This document shows positions 27,712 to 36,979 of a DNA stretch of 64,000 nt, piece after piece. This stretch comes from Opitutales bacterium UBA5694 (GTDB lineage: Bacteria; Verrucomicrobiota; Verrucomicrobiia; Opitutales; Opitutaceae). The DNA is taken from contig DIHO01000008.1 of assembly GCA_002420185.1 (NCBI GenBank), positions 54,700 through 118,699 on the forward strand, written 5' to 3'. The notes beneath the pieces were generated by a model. It was not told where the DNA came from, searched no databases, and saw only the letters and a list, made by a program, of their open reading frames with translations. Each line of letters begins with the position of its first letter. The stretch's first letter is position 1. A program made the position numbers and the translations under genes.

Positions 27712-28476
27712 TCAGGTGCGGCGAGGTGATACCCACGAAGCGACCTTCTCATAAGAAACACTGCCTCCAAATATATCTAGGGCACTACCGATCGTCAGGT
27801 CCACCCTACCTTTACCTAGCTCATCCACATGGTCCAGATCCTCGATTCTACTGGCTCCTCCAGCATAGGTAACCGGAATCGGGCTGGACTCCCCCAATAG
27901 AGAAACCAGTTCGCCCTCTATCCCAGACATCTTTCCTTCGACGTCCACTCCATGAATAAGGAATTCATCGCAGTATTTGGATAACTTCGACAAGCTCTTT
28001 GCCGAAACCTCCAATTCTGTGTAGCGAGTCCAGCTATCCGTGACAACCCAGTAGTCATCACCTTTCCTGCGGCAGCTGAGATCCAAAACCAGTCGATCGC
28101 GCCCGATAACCTTAACCAGCGACTTCAATCGGTCAAAATCGATCCGTCCTCCTGAAAAAACGTAGGACGTCACAATCACATGGCTCGCACCAGCGTCAAG
28201 AAAAGTGGCCGCATTTTCAGGGTTTACTCCTCCTCCGTAGTGCATTCCACCTGGAAAGGCACCGAGTGCTTCCGTGGCCGCTTTTCCATTGCCCTGACCT
28301 AAAGCGACTACGTGTCCTCCAAAAAGCGCGTCCTTTTGATAGAGCTTGGCAAACTCAGCTGGCTTTTCTTCCGTCACGAAATTTGTAATCACGCTTGAGC
28401 CGTCAACCCTAAGAGAGCCCCCTACGATTTGGACGACTTTGCCGTTCTTCAGATCGATGCAAGGACGAAAGCGCAT
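27712..28476 (-). CDS. hisA: eukaryote-type HisA isomerase (ProFAR isomerase)
   Basis: The 254-residue TIM-barrel protein matches the eukaryotic HIS6-type subgroup of HisA (TIGR02129) rather than the common bacterial type: it opens RFRPCIDLKNGKVVQIVGGSL, has EEKPAEFAKLYQKDALFGGHVVALG, MHYGGGVNP, HVIVTSYVFSGG, RLVLDLSCR and IPVTYAGGA. The enzyme converts ProFAR to PRFAR, the fourth step of histidine synthesis. Catalytic Asp residues are in PCIDLKNG and LDLSCR. The gene stands alone, away from hisG (47-48 kb), so histidine genes are dispersed. No adjacent hisF or hisH is seen. Confidence 0.93.
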   Translation of the reverse strand: MRFRPCIDLKNGKVVQIVGGSLRVDGSSVITNFVTEEKPAEFAKLYQKDALFGGHVVALGQGNGKAATEALGAFPGGMHYGGGVNPENAATFLDAGASHVIVTSYVFSGGRIDFDRLKSLVKVIGRDRLVLDLSCRRKGDDYWVVTDSWTRYTELEVSAKSLSKLSKYCDEFLIHGVDVEGKMSGIEGELVSLLGESSPIPVTYAGGASRIEDLDHVDELGKGRVDLTIGSALDIFGGSVSYEKVASWVSPRRT

Positions 28477-28987
28477 CTTGCCGTTATTTCCGAAAAAGCT
28501 GAAAGTGCGAGCGTTTAATTAATTCAAGAGCCACACAATTTTCCGGCAAAACTCAACAAATCCATAACTGTGCATGTCTCACCCATTTTCAACGTCGTAT
28601 ACGATCGGGGTCAAGGTTTTGGCAAACGGCTTTGGAATCACAAGCTTGCCCTAAAAACTAACCCCCAGTACTGGACTACATTTTATAAAATCGGAATCAC
28701 CGGGAAACCTTCGATTTTGCCAACATTATTACTCCCATTTTGGCTTCGCAGATGGATCCTTAGTAATCATCTGGCAGTATAATCGTCGATAAGGCCAACT
28801 TATTCATCAGTCGTTAAAGGCACTCAAATCCTTCATTGACTACTTAAGAAACTGATCCGAGTACAACTCGAGTACTGATTCGCCAGCCCAAGATTAGCGA
28901 GGAGATCGAACAGCCGAATAACCCTCCAATTTGCCATTCGAACAAGCTTGCAAATCCATCGTTTTCGTTAGATCGACAGTTTTAGTT
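28477..28987. other. intergenic region upstream of the mla cluster
   Basis: About 500 bases between divergent hisA and mlaE. Short open frames on the plus strand have no recognisable domain. Promoters for both genes should be here; no clear consensus pair was found by eye. Confidence 0.35.
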
Positions 28988-29770
28988 ATGTTCGTGAGAC
29001 TTGGCAGAAAAGGGATATCTTTTGTCATCGAATTAGGAGAATTGACAATCTTCGGAGCGGCTTCCTTAGGTTCTCTCTTTCACCAGCGTCACATTTTTGA
29101 AAAGCTAACGCGATCGATCTACGAAATTGGTGTAAGATGTATTCCCATAACCTTGATTGTCGGACTCTTTACCGGACTAGTGCTAGGGCTTCAGCTCTAT
29201 TATGTTCTTACAAATTTTAGCTCTGAAAGTCTTCTTGGACAGGCAGTTGCACTTTCAATAATCATGGAAATCGGCCCAGTCTTCACCGCAATAATGATCG
29301 TGGGACAAGCCGGATCGGCTCTATCCGCTGAGATTGGAATTCAGCGAAATGCCGAACAGATCGACGCTTTACAGACTATGAACATCAATCCGCTGGCATT
29401 TCTGGTTTCGCCGCGACTCTACGCGGCATTGATTTGTTTCCCGATTCTAACAGCGTTTTTCGATATTGTTGGAATTTACGGCGGGCACTTGACGGGCGTC
29501 AGCATGCTTGGAGTCGACCAAGGTGCTTATTGGAGCCGGATCTACGAGGCTGTGAGCGTCAAGAACGTTATGGATGGGTTTTGCAAAGCCCTGACTTTTG
29601 GCATTCTAACCACCGTTATATGTGCCTTTCAAGGCTACTATACGCATGCAAAAGCGAGCATTCCAGGAGCTCGTGGCGTTTCCCAGACAACTACTCGGGC
29701 GGTTGTGCTTTCAAGCATTGCAATACTCTCAAGCGATTACCTGCTGACTTCTCTCCTTCTCGAAAAATGA
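28988..29770 (+). CDS. mlaE: MlaE-type ABC transporter permease
   Basis: The 260-residue membrane protein is the MlaE permease of the phospholipid-transporting Mla/Tgd system. Family motifs include IPITLIVGLFTGLVLGLQ, the EIGPVFTAIMIVGQAGSALSAEIG signature, and EQIDALQTMNINPLAFLVSPRLYA. Five or so membrane spans follow. It forms the inner-membrane MlaFED core that moves lipids between the inner membrane and the MCE ring. I use ATG 28988; a TTG 57 bases upstream is possible but adds a segment without homology. The stop overlaps mlaF (ATGA at 29767-29770). Confidence 0.93.
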   Translation: MFVRLGRKGISFVIELGELTIFGAASLGSLFHQRHIFEKLTRSIYEIGVRCIPITLIVGLFTGLVLGLQLYYVLTNFSSESLLGQAVALSIIMEIGPVFTAIMIVGQAGSALSAEIGIQRNAEQIDALQTMNINPLAFLVSPRLYAALICFPILTAFFDIVGIYGGHLTGVSMLGVDQGAYWSRIYEAVSVKNVMDGFCKALTFGILTTVICAFQGYYTHAKASIPGARGVSQTTTRAVVLSSIAILSSDYLLTSLLLEK

Positions 29771-30495
29771 GCGGCACCTTTCTCCAACTTAGAGGACTCA
29801 GCAAACGGTTCGGCCCGCAGGTTATATTAGACGCTCTCGATCTCGATATTCCGTTGAACTCTCACACCACTGTGATTGGGAGGAGTGGCATAGGAAAGTC
29901 TGTCTTGCTCAAGTGTATTTCTGGAATCCTTAAACCCGATGCGGGGACGATCAGTCTTTGCAATTCCACGGAATCCATTCCGCAGTTCGCTTACATGTTT
30001 CAGCAGAATGCGCTTTTCGACTCTCTCAACGTTTTTGAGAATATCGCCCTTCCCCTGAGAGAAAAGGAAAAGGTCACTGCTCAGAACCTATCCAAACAAG
30101 TTAATCGCCTCATTGACGAGCTAGGCCTTCAAAACGCAGCTACAAAGTACCCCTCTGAAATTTCGGGAGGAATGAAAAAGCGTGCCGCACTCGGCCGAGC
30201 ACTCATATCCAAACCCGAGATCATCCTATTCGATGAGCCTACCACAGGGCTAGATCCTGAGAGGAAATTTTCCGTATTCGATATGATTCGCAGCTATCGA
30301 AAGCAATTCGGATTCACCGTAATTATGGTTAGCCACGACGTACCTGAAGTTTTTGGCATTACGGACCAAGTTGCCTGGCTAGATGAGGGGCAGATTAGAT
30401 ACTGGGGACCACCCAACGAACTTCTTGAATCGCCTCCAATTAAGTTGGCTGGATTCCTTAACCCGAAGCTTTCAACCGACAAACCTACATCATGA
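29767..30495 (+). CDS. mlaF: MlaF-type ABC transporter ATPase
   Basis: The 242-residue ATPase has Walker A GRSGIGKSVLLK, a Q-loop in FQQNALFDSL, signature EISGGMKKRAALGRA, Walker B IILFDEPTTGLDP and the switch His in MVSHDV. The GGMKKR form of the signature is typical of MlaF/Mkl-like ATPases. It powers the MlaE permease. Translation is coupled at both ends: ATGA overlap with mlaE and ATGA overlap with mlaD at 30492-30495. Confidence 0.95.
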   Translation: MSGTFLQLRGLSKRFGPQVILDALDLDIPLNSHTTVIGRSGIGKSVLLKCISGILKPDAGTISLCNSTESIPQFAYMFQQNALFDSLNVFENIALPLREKEKVTAQNLSKQVNRLIDELGLQNAATKYPSEISGGMKKRAALGRALISKPEIILFDEPTTGLDPERKFSVFDMIRSYRKQFGFTVIMVSHDVPEVFGITDQVAWLDEGQIRYWGPPNELLESPPIKLAGFLNPKLSTDKPTS

Positions 30496-30950
30496 ACCAG
30501 AGACGAATCGAATTTTCCGTTGGTATTTTTATCCTCATTGGCATCGCCGCCATTCTGTATCTAGCTATTCAAATCGGAAACAGCAGCTTTTTGGGATCCG
30601 ACGCTAGAGTCATCGACGCAAGATTCACCAATATAGGAGGTCTAAATGAAGGCAGCAACGTTATGACAGCCGGAGTTAAAGTTGGTGTGGTGGGTGACAT
30701 CACTCTTGATACGGAAAACCATGTCGCCATGGTGCAACTAAAGCTTCGCAAGGATCTATCCATTTACGATGACGCAATTGCGTCGATAAAAACCAACGGC
30801 TTAATCGGTGACAAGTACATTGCCCTAGATCCAGGTGGAGGCGGGTTTGAGCTAGAAGAAGGCGAAACGATTGTCGATACAGAGTCCGCACTTGATATAG
30901 AAAGTCTCATTAGCCGTTTTGCGTTTGGGAGCCTCGAAGTAGGAGAATAA
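30492..30950 (+). CDS. mlaD: MlaD-type MCE-domain protein
   Basis: The 152-residue product has an N-terminal membrane anchor (FSVGIFILIGIAAILYLAIQI) and a single MCE domain with ARFTNIGGLNEGSNVMTAGVKVG and IKTNGLIGDKYIALDPG. MlaD hexamers sit on the periplasmic side of MlaFE and carry lipids to or from MlaC. The length matches the E. coli protein minus some C-terminal residues. It ends about 140 bases before mlaC; this gap contains a T-rich run (30966-30975) but no clear hairpin. Confidence 0.94.
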   Translation: MNQRRIEFSVGIFILIGIAAILYLAIQIGNSSFLGSDARVIDARFTNIGGLNEGSNVMTAGVKVGVVGDITLDTENHVAMVQLKLRKDLSIYDDAIASIKTNGLIGDKYIALDPGGGGFELEEGETIVDTESALDIESLISRFAFGSLEVGE

Positions 30951-31092
30951 TCCAAACCCGGTAAATTTTTTTTTTAAAAAACTATTTTGAAGGAAGTCTC
31001 AACCTTCAGTGTTTGAGATCTTTGGATCCGTTTGTGCAATCCAATCCGCTTCCTCGCACGTATAGGATCCAAACAAACTTACTAGAAACGCC

Positions 31093-31701
31093 ATGAACTC
31101 TTTCTCTCTCCGTTCGCTTTTCGCCATTTTGCTGCTAACTGTGGCTCTTCTGCCAAACTTGCGATCCAACGATCTAGTTAATACTAAGGACGCTCTGGAG
31201 TCTACCCTTAACCGGCTGCTAGACGTTCTTCACGCGAATCACAGCGCTGCTCCCTATTCTGTCAAAAAGGATCGGATTATTGGGATATTGGATCAGCAGT
31301 TCTCTTTCGACGTCATTATTCAACGTTCGCTTGGACGCAATTGGAGCAAGCTCAATGACTCACAGAAAAACCAAGTATATACGCTCATAACCGATTTGAT
31401 CTTACAAAGCTACACGCAGGAGCTCCAGGACGGACCCCGCCCTGAACTAAGCTTCTACAAGCCCAAAGTAATCACCTCGAGTAAAATTGAAATCGAATCC
31501 ATCGTCCTACTAGCCGAATCGAAGATTAATATTAGCTACCGCTTGGCAAATATCAAAGATCGTGGTTGGCAGGTATATGACATTCTTGTTGAGGGTATCA
31601 GCATGGTTAGCAATTATCGTAAGCAATTCGACGAGCATTTTCTGAAAAAATCTGCTTCAGACTTAATTGATCTTCTCAAGACCAAATTACAAGGGGCCTA
31701 G
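31093..31701 (+). CDS. mlaC: MlaC-type periplasmic phospholipid carrier
   Basis: The 202-residue protein has a signal peptide and the MlaC/Tgt2 fold: FSFDVIIQRSLGRNWSKL, then helical QVYTLITDLILQSYTQEL, a beta-rich middle (YKPKVITSSKIEIES) and DRGWQVYDILVEGISMVSNYRKQF. MlaC shuttles phospholipid between the outer-membrane MlaA complex and MlaFED. It sits 2 bp before mlaA, so the two are co-transcribed. Confidence 0.92.
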   Translation: MNSFSLRSLFAILLLTVALLPNLRSNDLVNTKDALESTLNRLLDVLHANHSAAPYSVKKDRIIGILDQQFSFDVIIQRSLGRNWSKLNDSQKNQVYTLITDLILQSYTQELQDGPRPELSFYKPKVITSSKIEIESIVLLAESKINISYRLANIKDRGWQVYDILVEGISMVSNYRKQFDEHFLKKSASDLIDLLKTKLQGA

Positions 31702-31703
31702 CC

Positions 31704-32477
31704 ATGAAAATCTTGATACTTTCAGGAATTCCTTTCGCCATAATTGCTATAGGGGCTCACTTCTCAAAAGCGGGAGCCAAAGACTTCGTCGACTTGGACG
31801 ACCTATTGGAAATGGATGAACTCCTTGACGACGATGGCACTGAAGTAAGAGAAGGGTCTGCCGCAATTGCAGATCCGCTCAAAGTTCTCAATCAAGCTAT
31901 CTTTGAATTTAACGATGCGGCATACAAGAACATCTTTCAACCTTTCACTCGACAGTACGTTAGAGTCATACCCAAGGAAGCCAGGAAAGGCATCGGCAAT
32001 TTCTTCAACAACCTGGAGTACCCTGCACGCTTAACAGGCAGCCTGCTCCAATTCCGTTTCGGGCGAGCTTCTCGAGAGACAGGAAATTTTTTTATCAATA
32101 CCACTGCGGGCATGGCCGGTTTTATGAATGCCGCTCAGGAGTTCGAAGCTCTACAGCCACCCAAAGAAGACATTGGACAGGCTTTCGGAGCGTGGGGATT
32201 TAAGCATGGATTCTACTTCGTCCTCCCATTTCTCGGTCCCACAAGCTTACGTGACTTTGTGGGCAGAATTGGGGGAAACTACGTCGAGCCAATATCCGAG
32301 CCCTCTACACAAGTTGACTCTTCCACCGATCGCTTGATTTTGACGGCCGTCGAAACGGTTAATGATATTCCAGAGATCATCGATATCTATAATTCCATTA
32401 CAGGACCGGCCTTAGACCCATACACAGCAGTACGAGACGGCTATGCCCAACTTCGAGCTGTGCAGGTAGCCGAGTAA
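31704..32477 (+). CDS. mlaA: MlaA (VacJ)-family outer-membrane lipid-asymmetry protein, without lipobox
   Basis: The 257-residue product matches MlaA: DPLKVLNQAIFEFNDAAYKN, RKGIGNFFNNLEYPARL, the ETGNFFINTTAGMAGF segment and HGFYFVLPFLGPTSLRD. MlaA forms a ring in the inner leaflet of the outer membrane and removes mislocalised phospholipid. The N-terminus has a hydrophobic signal (LILSGIPFAIIAIGAHFSKAGA) but no cysteine for lipidation, unlike the E. coli lipoprotein; an acidic stretch (DLDDLLEMDELLDDDG) follows. It is the last gene of the mla cluster. Confidence 0.93.
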   Translation: MKILILSGIPFAIIAIGAHFSKAGAKDFVDLDDLLEMDELLDDDGTEVREGSAAIADPLKVLNQAIFEFNDAAYKNIFQPFTRQYVRVIPKEARKGIGNFFNNLEYPARLTGSLLQFRFGRASRETGNFFINTTAGMAGFMNAAQEFEALQPPKEDIGQAFGAWGFKHGFYFVLPFLGPTSLRDFVGRIGGNYVEPISEPSTQVDSSTDRLILTAVETVNDIPEIIDIYNSITGPALDPYTAVRDGYAQLRAVQVAE

Positions 32478-32552
32478 GAATTCGTCCCCCCTTCTTAATG
32501 GTAGTTGAGGCGAGAAACTTCCATAGGTAAGTCCAATTTGGCGTTCCGTCTG

Positions 32553-34523
32553 TCAGTTCTCCGACCTGTGGTTCGCATCGTTGAGGATCGCCTCTTTGAG
32601 TCTTTCCAAGTTCTCCCGCGTTTTCGACTTAGCTGCCTCTAGGGCGCTTTCGTCTGCAACCGACTCGCTCCCGAACAAGTAGAACTTTATCTTGGGCTCA
32701 GTTCCACTACCGCGCACCGCATACCGATAGCCATTCTCAAGTCGTAGAAAATAGAGATCCTGCTTAGGAATTTCTTTTCCATCAGCATCCACAACAGTCT
32801 CCACTCCAAAGTCCGTAAACTTCGATACATTGGCCCCCAAGAATTCGGTCGGGGGATTTAACCGGTAACTTTTCAGAATATTCTCAATCTTAGCGGCTCC
32901 CGCCGCACCATCGTACACGATTTGACCCAGAGACTCCAGAAAGTAACCAAATTGGAGATACAGACTATCAAGGTAATCAAGGACCGTGCGGCCTTCCTTC
33001 TTTAAGCTAGCCACCATTTCACAGAAAATTAAGCTAGCCGCATTCCCATCCTTATCTCGAACCGAATCGGTTGGTAAATAACCGTAGCTCTCTTCTCCAC
33101 CGAAGACGTAGAAAGTGCTGTATTTTTGCAACAGTTTAGATCTTTCTTTTTGACTAAGTTGATCGTAGTCTAACGGACCGCCAAACTCTTTTTCATAGGA
33201 GTTTTTCAGCTCTTGCTCGTATAGATGCAGCTTTTCGCCAATCCATTTGAATCCAGTAAGTGTATTAATTATCTTAATATTATGCTTCCTAGCGATCGCC
33301 TCTTGCATGGGTGATGTTACAAACGTCTTAATCAAAACCGCGGATTGAGTTCCTTCTTTAGGAATCCAGCCCATAGACTTGAGTTTCCTAATACGATAAT
33401 CAGCCAACATAGCTCCGATCTGGTTCCCCGTCACTAAAACCATTTTGCCCTCATCGCTTTTTACCGCAACCCCCATCCGGTCGCAATCCGGGTCGGTACC
33501 GAGGAGTACGTCCGCACCTTCGTGCTCAGACAACTCAATCGCCAGACTGAGCGCCTCCGCATTCTCAGGGTTGGGCGATTTGACGGTTGGAAAATTCGAG
33601 TCTTGGACCATCTGCTCCTCGACGAGTAGTGGCACCAGGCCGAACTTCTCAAGGGCCGGAAGCACGGACACCGCACCCGTTCCATGAATTGGTGTGAAAA
33701 CTACTTTCAACTCCGAGCCATCGAGGACACTGCGATCAATAACCGTTTCAGCCACTGCTGCGACATAGGCTTCATCATGCACTTGACCGAGTGTTTTTAC
33801 AGAATCTAAATTAATCGCCAAGTAGTTTTGTAACCCGCTCAATTGAGCAGACTCCACCTCATTAATTACTCCTTGATCGTTCGGCGGAACCAACTGCCCC
33901 CCATCTTCAAAATATGCTTTGTATCCATTATCATGAGGTGGATTATGACTCGCGGTAATAACAACGCCACAGGTAGCGCCTAGACTTCGGACCGTAAAGC
34001 TCAATTGAGGAGTGGATCGTGGTCCATCAAAGATAAACGCCTCTCCTCCACAGCGCGTCCATACTGATGCAGATAATTCACAGAAGTACCTCGAAAAGTG
34101 CCTAACATCATGTGCGATGACGAGTTTGGGAACGAGTACCGAACCCTTTTTCTCCAGATACTTCCGAGCGTATTCGAACAATCCGATCGTGGCTTTGGCC
34201 ACAGTATATTCGTTTAGCATGTTGGATCCAACTCCTGGGCTTGCCGGAACTCCGGTTAATTCCATGTCACCTTTTTCTACGGCGGTGGATGTCGCTCCTA
34301 TTGTGCGACCTCTTAGCCCTCCTGTACCAAACGCTATGTTTTTGTAGAACCTATTGTTTAACTCTTCCGCATTGCTGGTCTCAATTAATTCTGTAATACT
34401 AACCAAGGATTCTGGCGAAAGGAACCCTCCCGTCAGCCAGTTTCTAATATTAACGGCGGCTGACTCCATTAGTCCTCCACCGTTTTGCAGTTCTTCAATC
34501 CGTTCGGTTAGTGAAACATCCAT
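32553..34523 (-). CDS. phosphohexomutase (phosphoglucomutase/phosphomannomutase family)
   Basis: The 656-residue enzyme is an alpha-D-phosphohexomutase. It shows the N-terminal AFGTGGLRGR, the phosphoserine loop ITASHNPPHDNGYK, the metal loop LLGTDPDCDRMGVAV, the sugar loop FGGEESYG and the C-terminal phosphate-binding RGSGTEPKIKFYL. It interconverts 1- and 6-phospho sugars (glucose or mannose), linking central metabolism and polysaccharide synthesis. The N-terminal extension of about 60 residues before AFGTGG is usual for the larger PGM2-like group. I chose ATG 34523; a TTG twelve codons upstream is an alternative. It is divergent from the pyrophosphatase gene. Confidence 0.93.
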   Translation of the reverse strand: MDVSLTERIEELQNGGGLMESAAVNIRNWLTGGFLSPESLVSITELIETSNAEELNNRFYKNIAFGTGGLRGRTIGATSTAVEKGDMELTGVPASPGVGSNMLNEYTVAKATIGLFEYARKYLEKKGSVLVPKLVIAHDVRHFSRYFCELSASVWTRCGGEAFIFDGPRSTPQLSFTVRSLGATCGVVITASHNPPHDNGYKAYFEDGGQLVPPNDQGVINEVESAQLSGLQNYLAINLDSVKTLGQVHDEAYVAAVAETVIDRSVLDGSELKVVFTPIHGTGAVSVLPALEKFGLVPLLVEEQMVQDSNFPTVKSPNPENAEALSLAIELSEHEGADVLLGTDPDCDRMGVAVKSDEGKMVLVTGNQIGAMLADYRIRKLKSMGWIPKEGTQSAVLIKTFVTSPMQEAIARKHNIKIINTLTGFKWIGEKLHLYEQELKNSYEKEFGGPLDYDQLSQKERSKLLQKYSTFYVFGGEESYGYLPTDSVRDKDGNAASLIFCEMVASLKKEGRTVLDYLDSLYLQFGYFLESLGQIVYDGAAGAAKIENILKSYRLNPPTEFLGANVSKFTDFGVETVVDADGKEIPKQDLYFLRLENGYRYAVRGSGTEPKIKFYLFGSESVADESALEAAKSKTRENLERLKEAILNDANHRSEN

Positions 34524-34656
34524 CGCGGTCAGTAGGGCAACATTCTTTTCTAGAATCAAATTCTTTTATCGGCGAGATTCCTCAATTTGTCTGTTGCCCG
34601 GCCCGAAATAATAACCATCGTCGGTTCTTCTACAGGATTAAACAATCTAACAGGCG

Positions 34657-36330
34657 ATGTCGGAACAAGACTTCACATACATTATCGGCCATAAAAATCC
34701 CGATGCAGACTCAATCTGTTCGGCAATCGCTTACGCGAATCTCAAGACCCTCCAGGGGCAAAAAGGATTCATTCCTGCACGATGTGGTAACACGAACGCT
34801 CGAATTGAGACAATACTGAATAAGTTCAACCAGCCTGTGCCTTTATTCATTGGAGACGTTTCCCCGCGAGTTCGAGACATAATGGTGCAGGACGTGGTCA
34901 AAGTTCACGAGAATGCCACCCTCTTTGAGGCATTAGAATTAATCGATACACATGACGTACGAGTTTTACCAGCAGTAGACGACGAAGGCAAATTAAAAGG
35001 GTTTGTATCCATTTTTCAAATGGGTGATTACTTCGTTCCAAAATTCAGCGAGCCAAGAGCGATGCGCCAGGTTCACACGAGCATCAATGACGTTGCGAAC
35101 GCACTTCGTGCAGATGTCAAAGTCACTCGAAATCCTGATAGACTTGAAGACATGTATGTCAAAATCGGTGCTATGGACATTCGGTCTTTTGGGAAGCTAA
35201 CCGATTCAGACGCGACCCCTGCCAACGAAACCATTATCATCGTTGGAGATCGTTGGGATATTCAACAGAGGTCGATTCAAATCGGGGTACGACTTCTCGT
35301 AATAACAGGTAGCCTCGGAGTAGACCCAGAAGTAATCGAGCTCGCTCGTGAAAAAGGCGTCTCACTCATCATCAGTCCGCTTGATTCAGCAACCACCGCT
35401 TGGACGATTCGGACGGCAACTAGAATTTCAAAAATCATAGAAACTGAAAGTGTCAGCTTTAGCCCAGACCAGCTCGTAAAGCAACTCGGCTGGCGGGTGG
35501 CAAATTCGAACGCGCAAGCTTTCATGGTGACCGACGATTCAAATCGTCTGCTGGGGATCTTTAGTAAAACCGATATTCTTAAGCCCAAGAAAACCAAGCT
35601 CATCCTGGTGGATCATAACGAGATGAGCCAAGCAGTTCCGGGTGCAAAAGAAGTAAATATTGTCGAGGTCGTCGACCATCACCGTCTCGGAATCAACACT
35701 GCCCAGCCCATTCGCTTTATCAACGATCCAGTAGGGTCAACATGCACAATCATTGCCGAGCAGTTTCACAGGAGCGACATCGAACCTTCGCCAGAGATCG
35801 CGGGTATCATGATGTCAGGTATCATCTCTGACACGTTGAATCTATCCGGGCCCACCTCCACGAAGCAAGACTCGGAAGCGATGCAATGGCTGGAAAACAT
35901 TGCGGGCGTCACAGCGACAGATCTTGCAACGGAAATCTTCAATAGTGGATCCATCATTCTTACTATGAGTCCTGAAGAGATAATAAAGGCCGACCAAAAA
36001 TTCTATGAAGAAAACGGCTTGAAGTTTTCTGTTTCGCAAATTGAGGAACTCGGATTCCAAAACTTCTGGAGCAGCGAAGCTCTATTGATGAGCGCTTTGG
36101 ATCAACTGGTTAAGTCAGAGTCTCTGGATTTTGCCTGCGTTTTGATTACGGACATCAACAAACACAATTCGATCTTGATGGTCACTGGGCACGACGAATT
36201 TGTAAGCAATATTTCCTACCCCAACATTCACGAGGGTCCGATTTTCGATCTCAAAGGAGTCGTGAGCCGGAAGAAGCAGCTGATTCCGTTTATTTCAAGC
36301 ACTCTGAAAACGATCGCTCCCGATCGCTAG
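34657..36330 (+). CDS. family II inorganic pyrophosphatase with CBS-DRTGG regulatory insert
   Basis: The 557-residue protein is a manganese/cobalt-dependent DHH-type pyrophosphatase. The first metal motif is IIGHKNPDADSICSAI, then come two CBS motifs (VRDIMVQDVVKVHEN and the second near AFMVTDDSNRLLGIFSKTDIL) separated by a DRTGG-like domain (IIVGDRWDIQQRSIQIGVRLLVITG). The core resumes with VDHNEMSQ, VDHHRLG and the DHHA2 domain carrying SRKKQ. It hydrolyses pyrophosphate in the cytosol. In characterised relatives the CBS module makes activity respond to adenine nucleotides and diadenosine polyphosphates. The architecture is complete; no truncation. Confidence 0.95.
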   Translation: MSEQDFTYIIGHKNPDADSICSAIAYANLKTLQGQKGFIPARCGNTNARIETILNKFNQPVPLFIGDVSPRVRDIMVQDVVKVHENATLFEALELIDTHDVRVLPAVDDEGKLKGFVSIFQMGDYFVPKFSEPRAMRQVHTSINDVANALRADVKVTRNPDRLEDMYVKIGAMDIRSFGKLTDSDATPANETIIIVGDRWDIQQRSIQIGVRLLVITGSLGVDPEVIELAREKGVSLIISPLDSATTAWTIRTATRISKIIETESVSFSPDQLVKQLGWRVANSNAQAFMVTDDSNRLLGIFSKTDILKPKKTKLILVDHNEMSQAVPGAKEVNIVEVVDHHRLGINTAQPIRFINDPVGSTCTIIAEQFHRSDIEPSPEIAGIMMSGIISDTLNLSGPTSTKQDSEAMQWLENIAGVTATDLATEIFNSGSIILTMSPEEIIKADQKFYEENGLKFSVSQIEELGFQNFWSSEALLMSALDQLVKSESLDFACVLITDINKHNSILMVTGHDEFVSNISYPNIHEGPIFDLKGVVSRKKQLIPFISSTLKTIAPDR

Positions 36331-36979
36331 GGTTTTCTGTCTGATCTTCGCCAATGCCGAATCCACCTCGAACCGTTCTCCAAATAGGATGACTTCGGCG
36401 ATGACATACTGTTTTACGCTCATTGTTGAAATGAAAAGCTACTACCCGAACAGCGACATAGGTGTTGTCAATTTTTACTTGTGACCGAGCTCTTCCAGCA
36501 AACCTTTAAGTGCGGCTGCAAAGACATTACCCATTTTCAGCAAACGTCGAGAATAATGTGTAGAACTTATTGGGCAGTCGCTTCGCTCGCAAGCCCAGTA
36601 GTGATATTCTCAATGAGCGACAAATTGAAAAAGAGGTAGACACTCCATTGACCTCTCCCACGAACCCAACTGTCTCCCAGGCAAACCGCTCTCTGCATCG
36701 TCCCCGAACCTTGAATTAGAAATATGTGTCTTTGACAAATCTTTAGAAGCGGCAAAATTTACTCTCTTGCAAACATTGCTTCACATATCTTACCAACAAA
36801 TCTCGCAACCTTGCTTTCGTGAATTTCGTAGTGAATATCCAGTGTGCTCTTTCGGTTAGTTACATTTTCGAAAAGCGAAAGGGCTAAAGGCTTAAAAAAT
36901 CAATGTATCCGACTGATAGTTTGCCAGAATCATCCATAAAATCGTAAAATACCACCTATCTTCAATCCTTCCCAATTTC
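36331..36979. other. intergenic region, nothing recognised
   Basis: About 650 bases after the pyrophosphatase gene. No intact gene, RNA gene or clear terminator seen. The last 150 bases are AT-rich and likely contain the promoter of the methyltransferase gene. Confidence 0.35.

Noticed and set aside
29434..29766. Upstream extension of the mlaF frame inside mlaE
   Set aside because: The extension is read in another frame across mlaE; the ATG at 29767 with ATGA overlap gives a normal-size ATPase.
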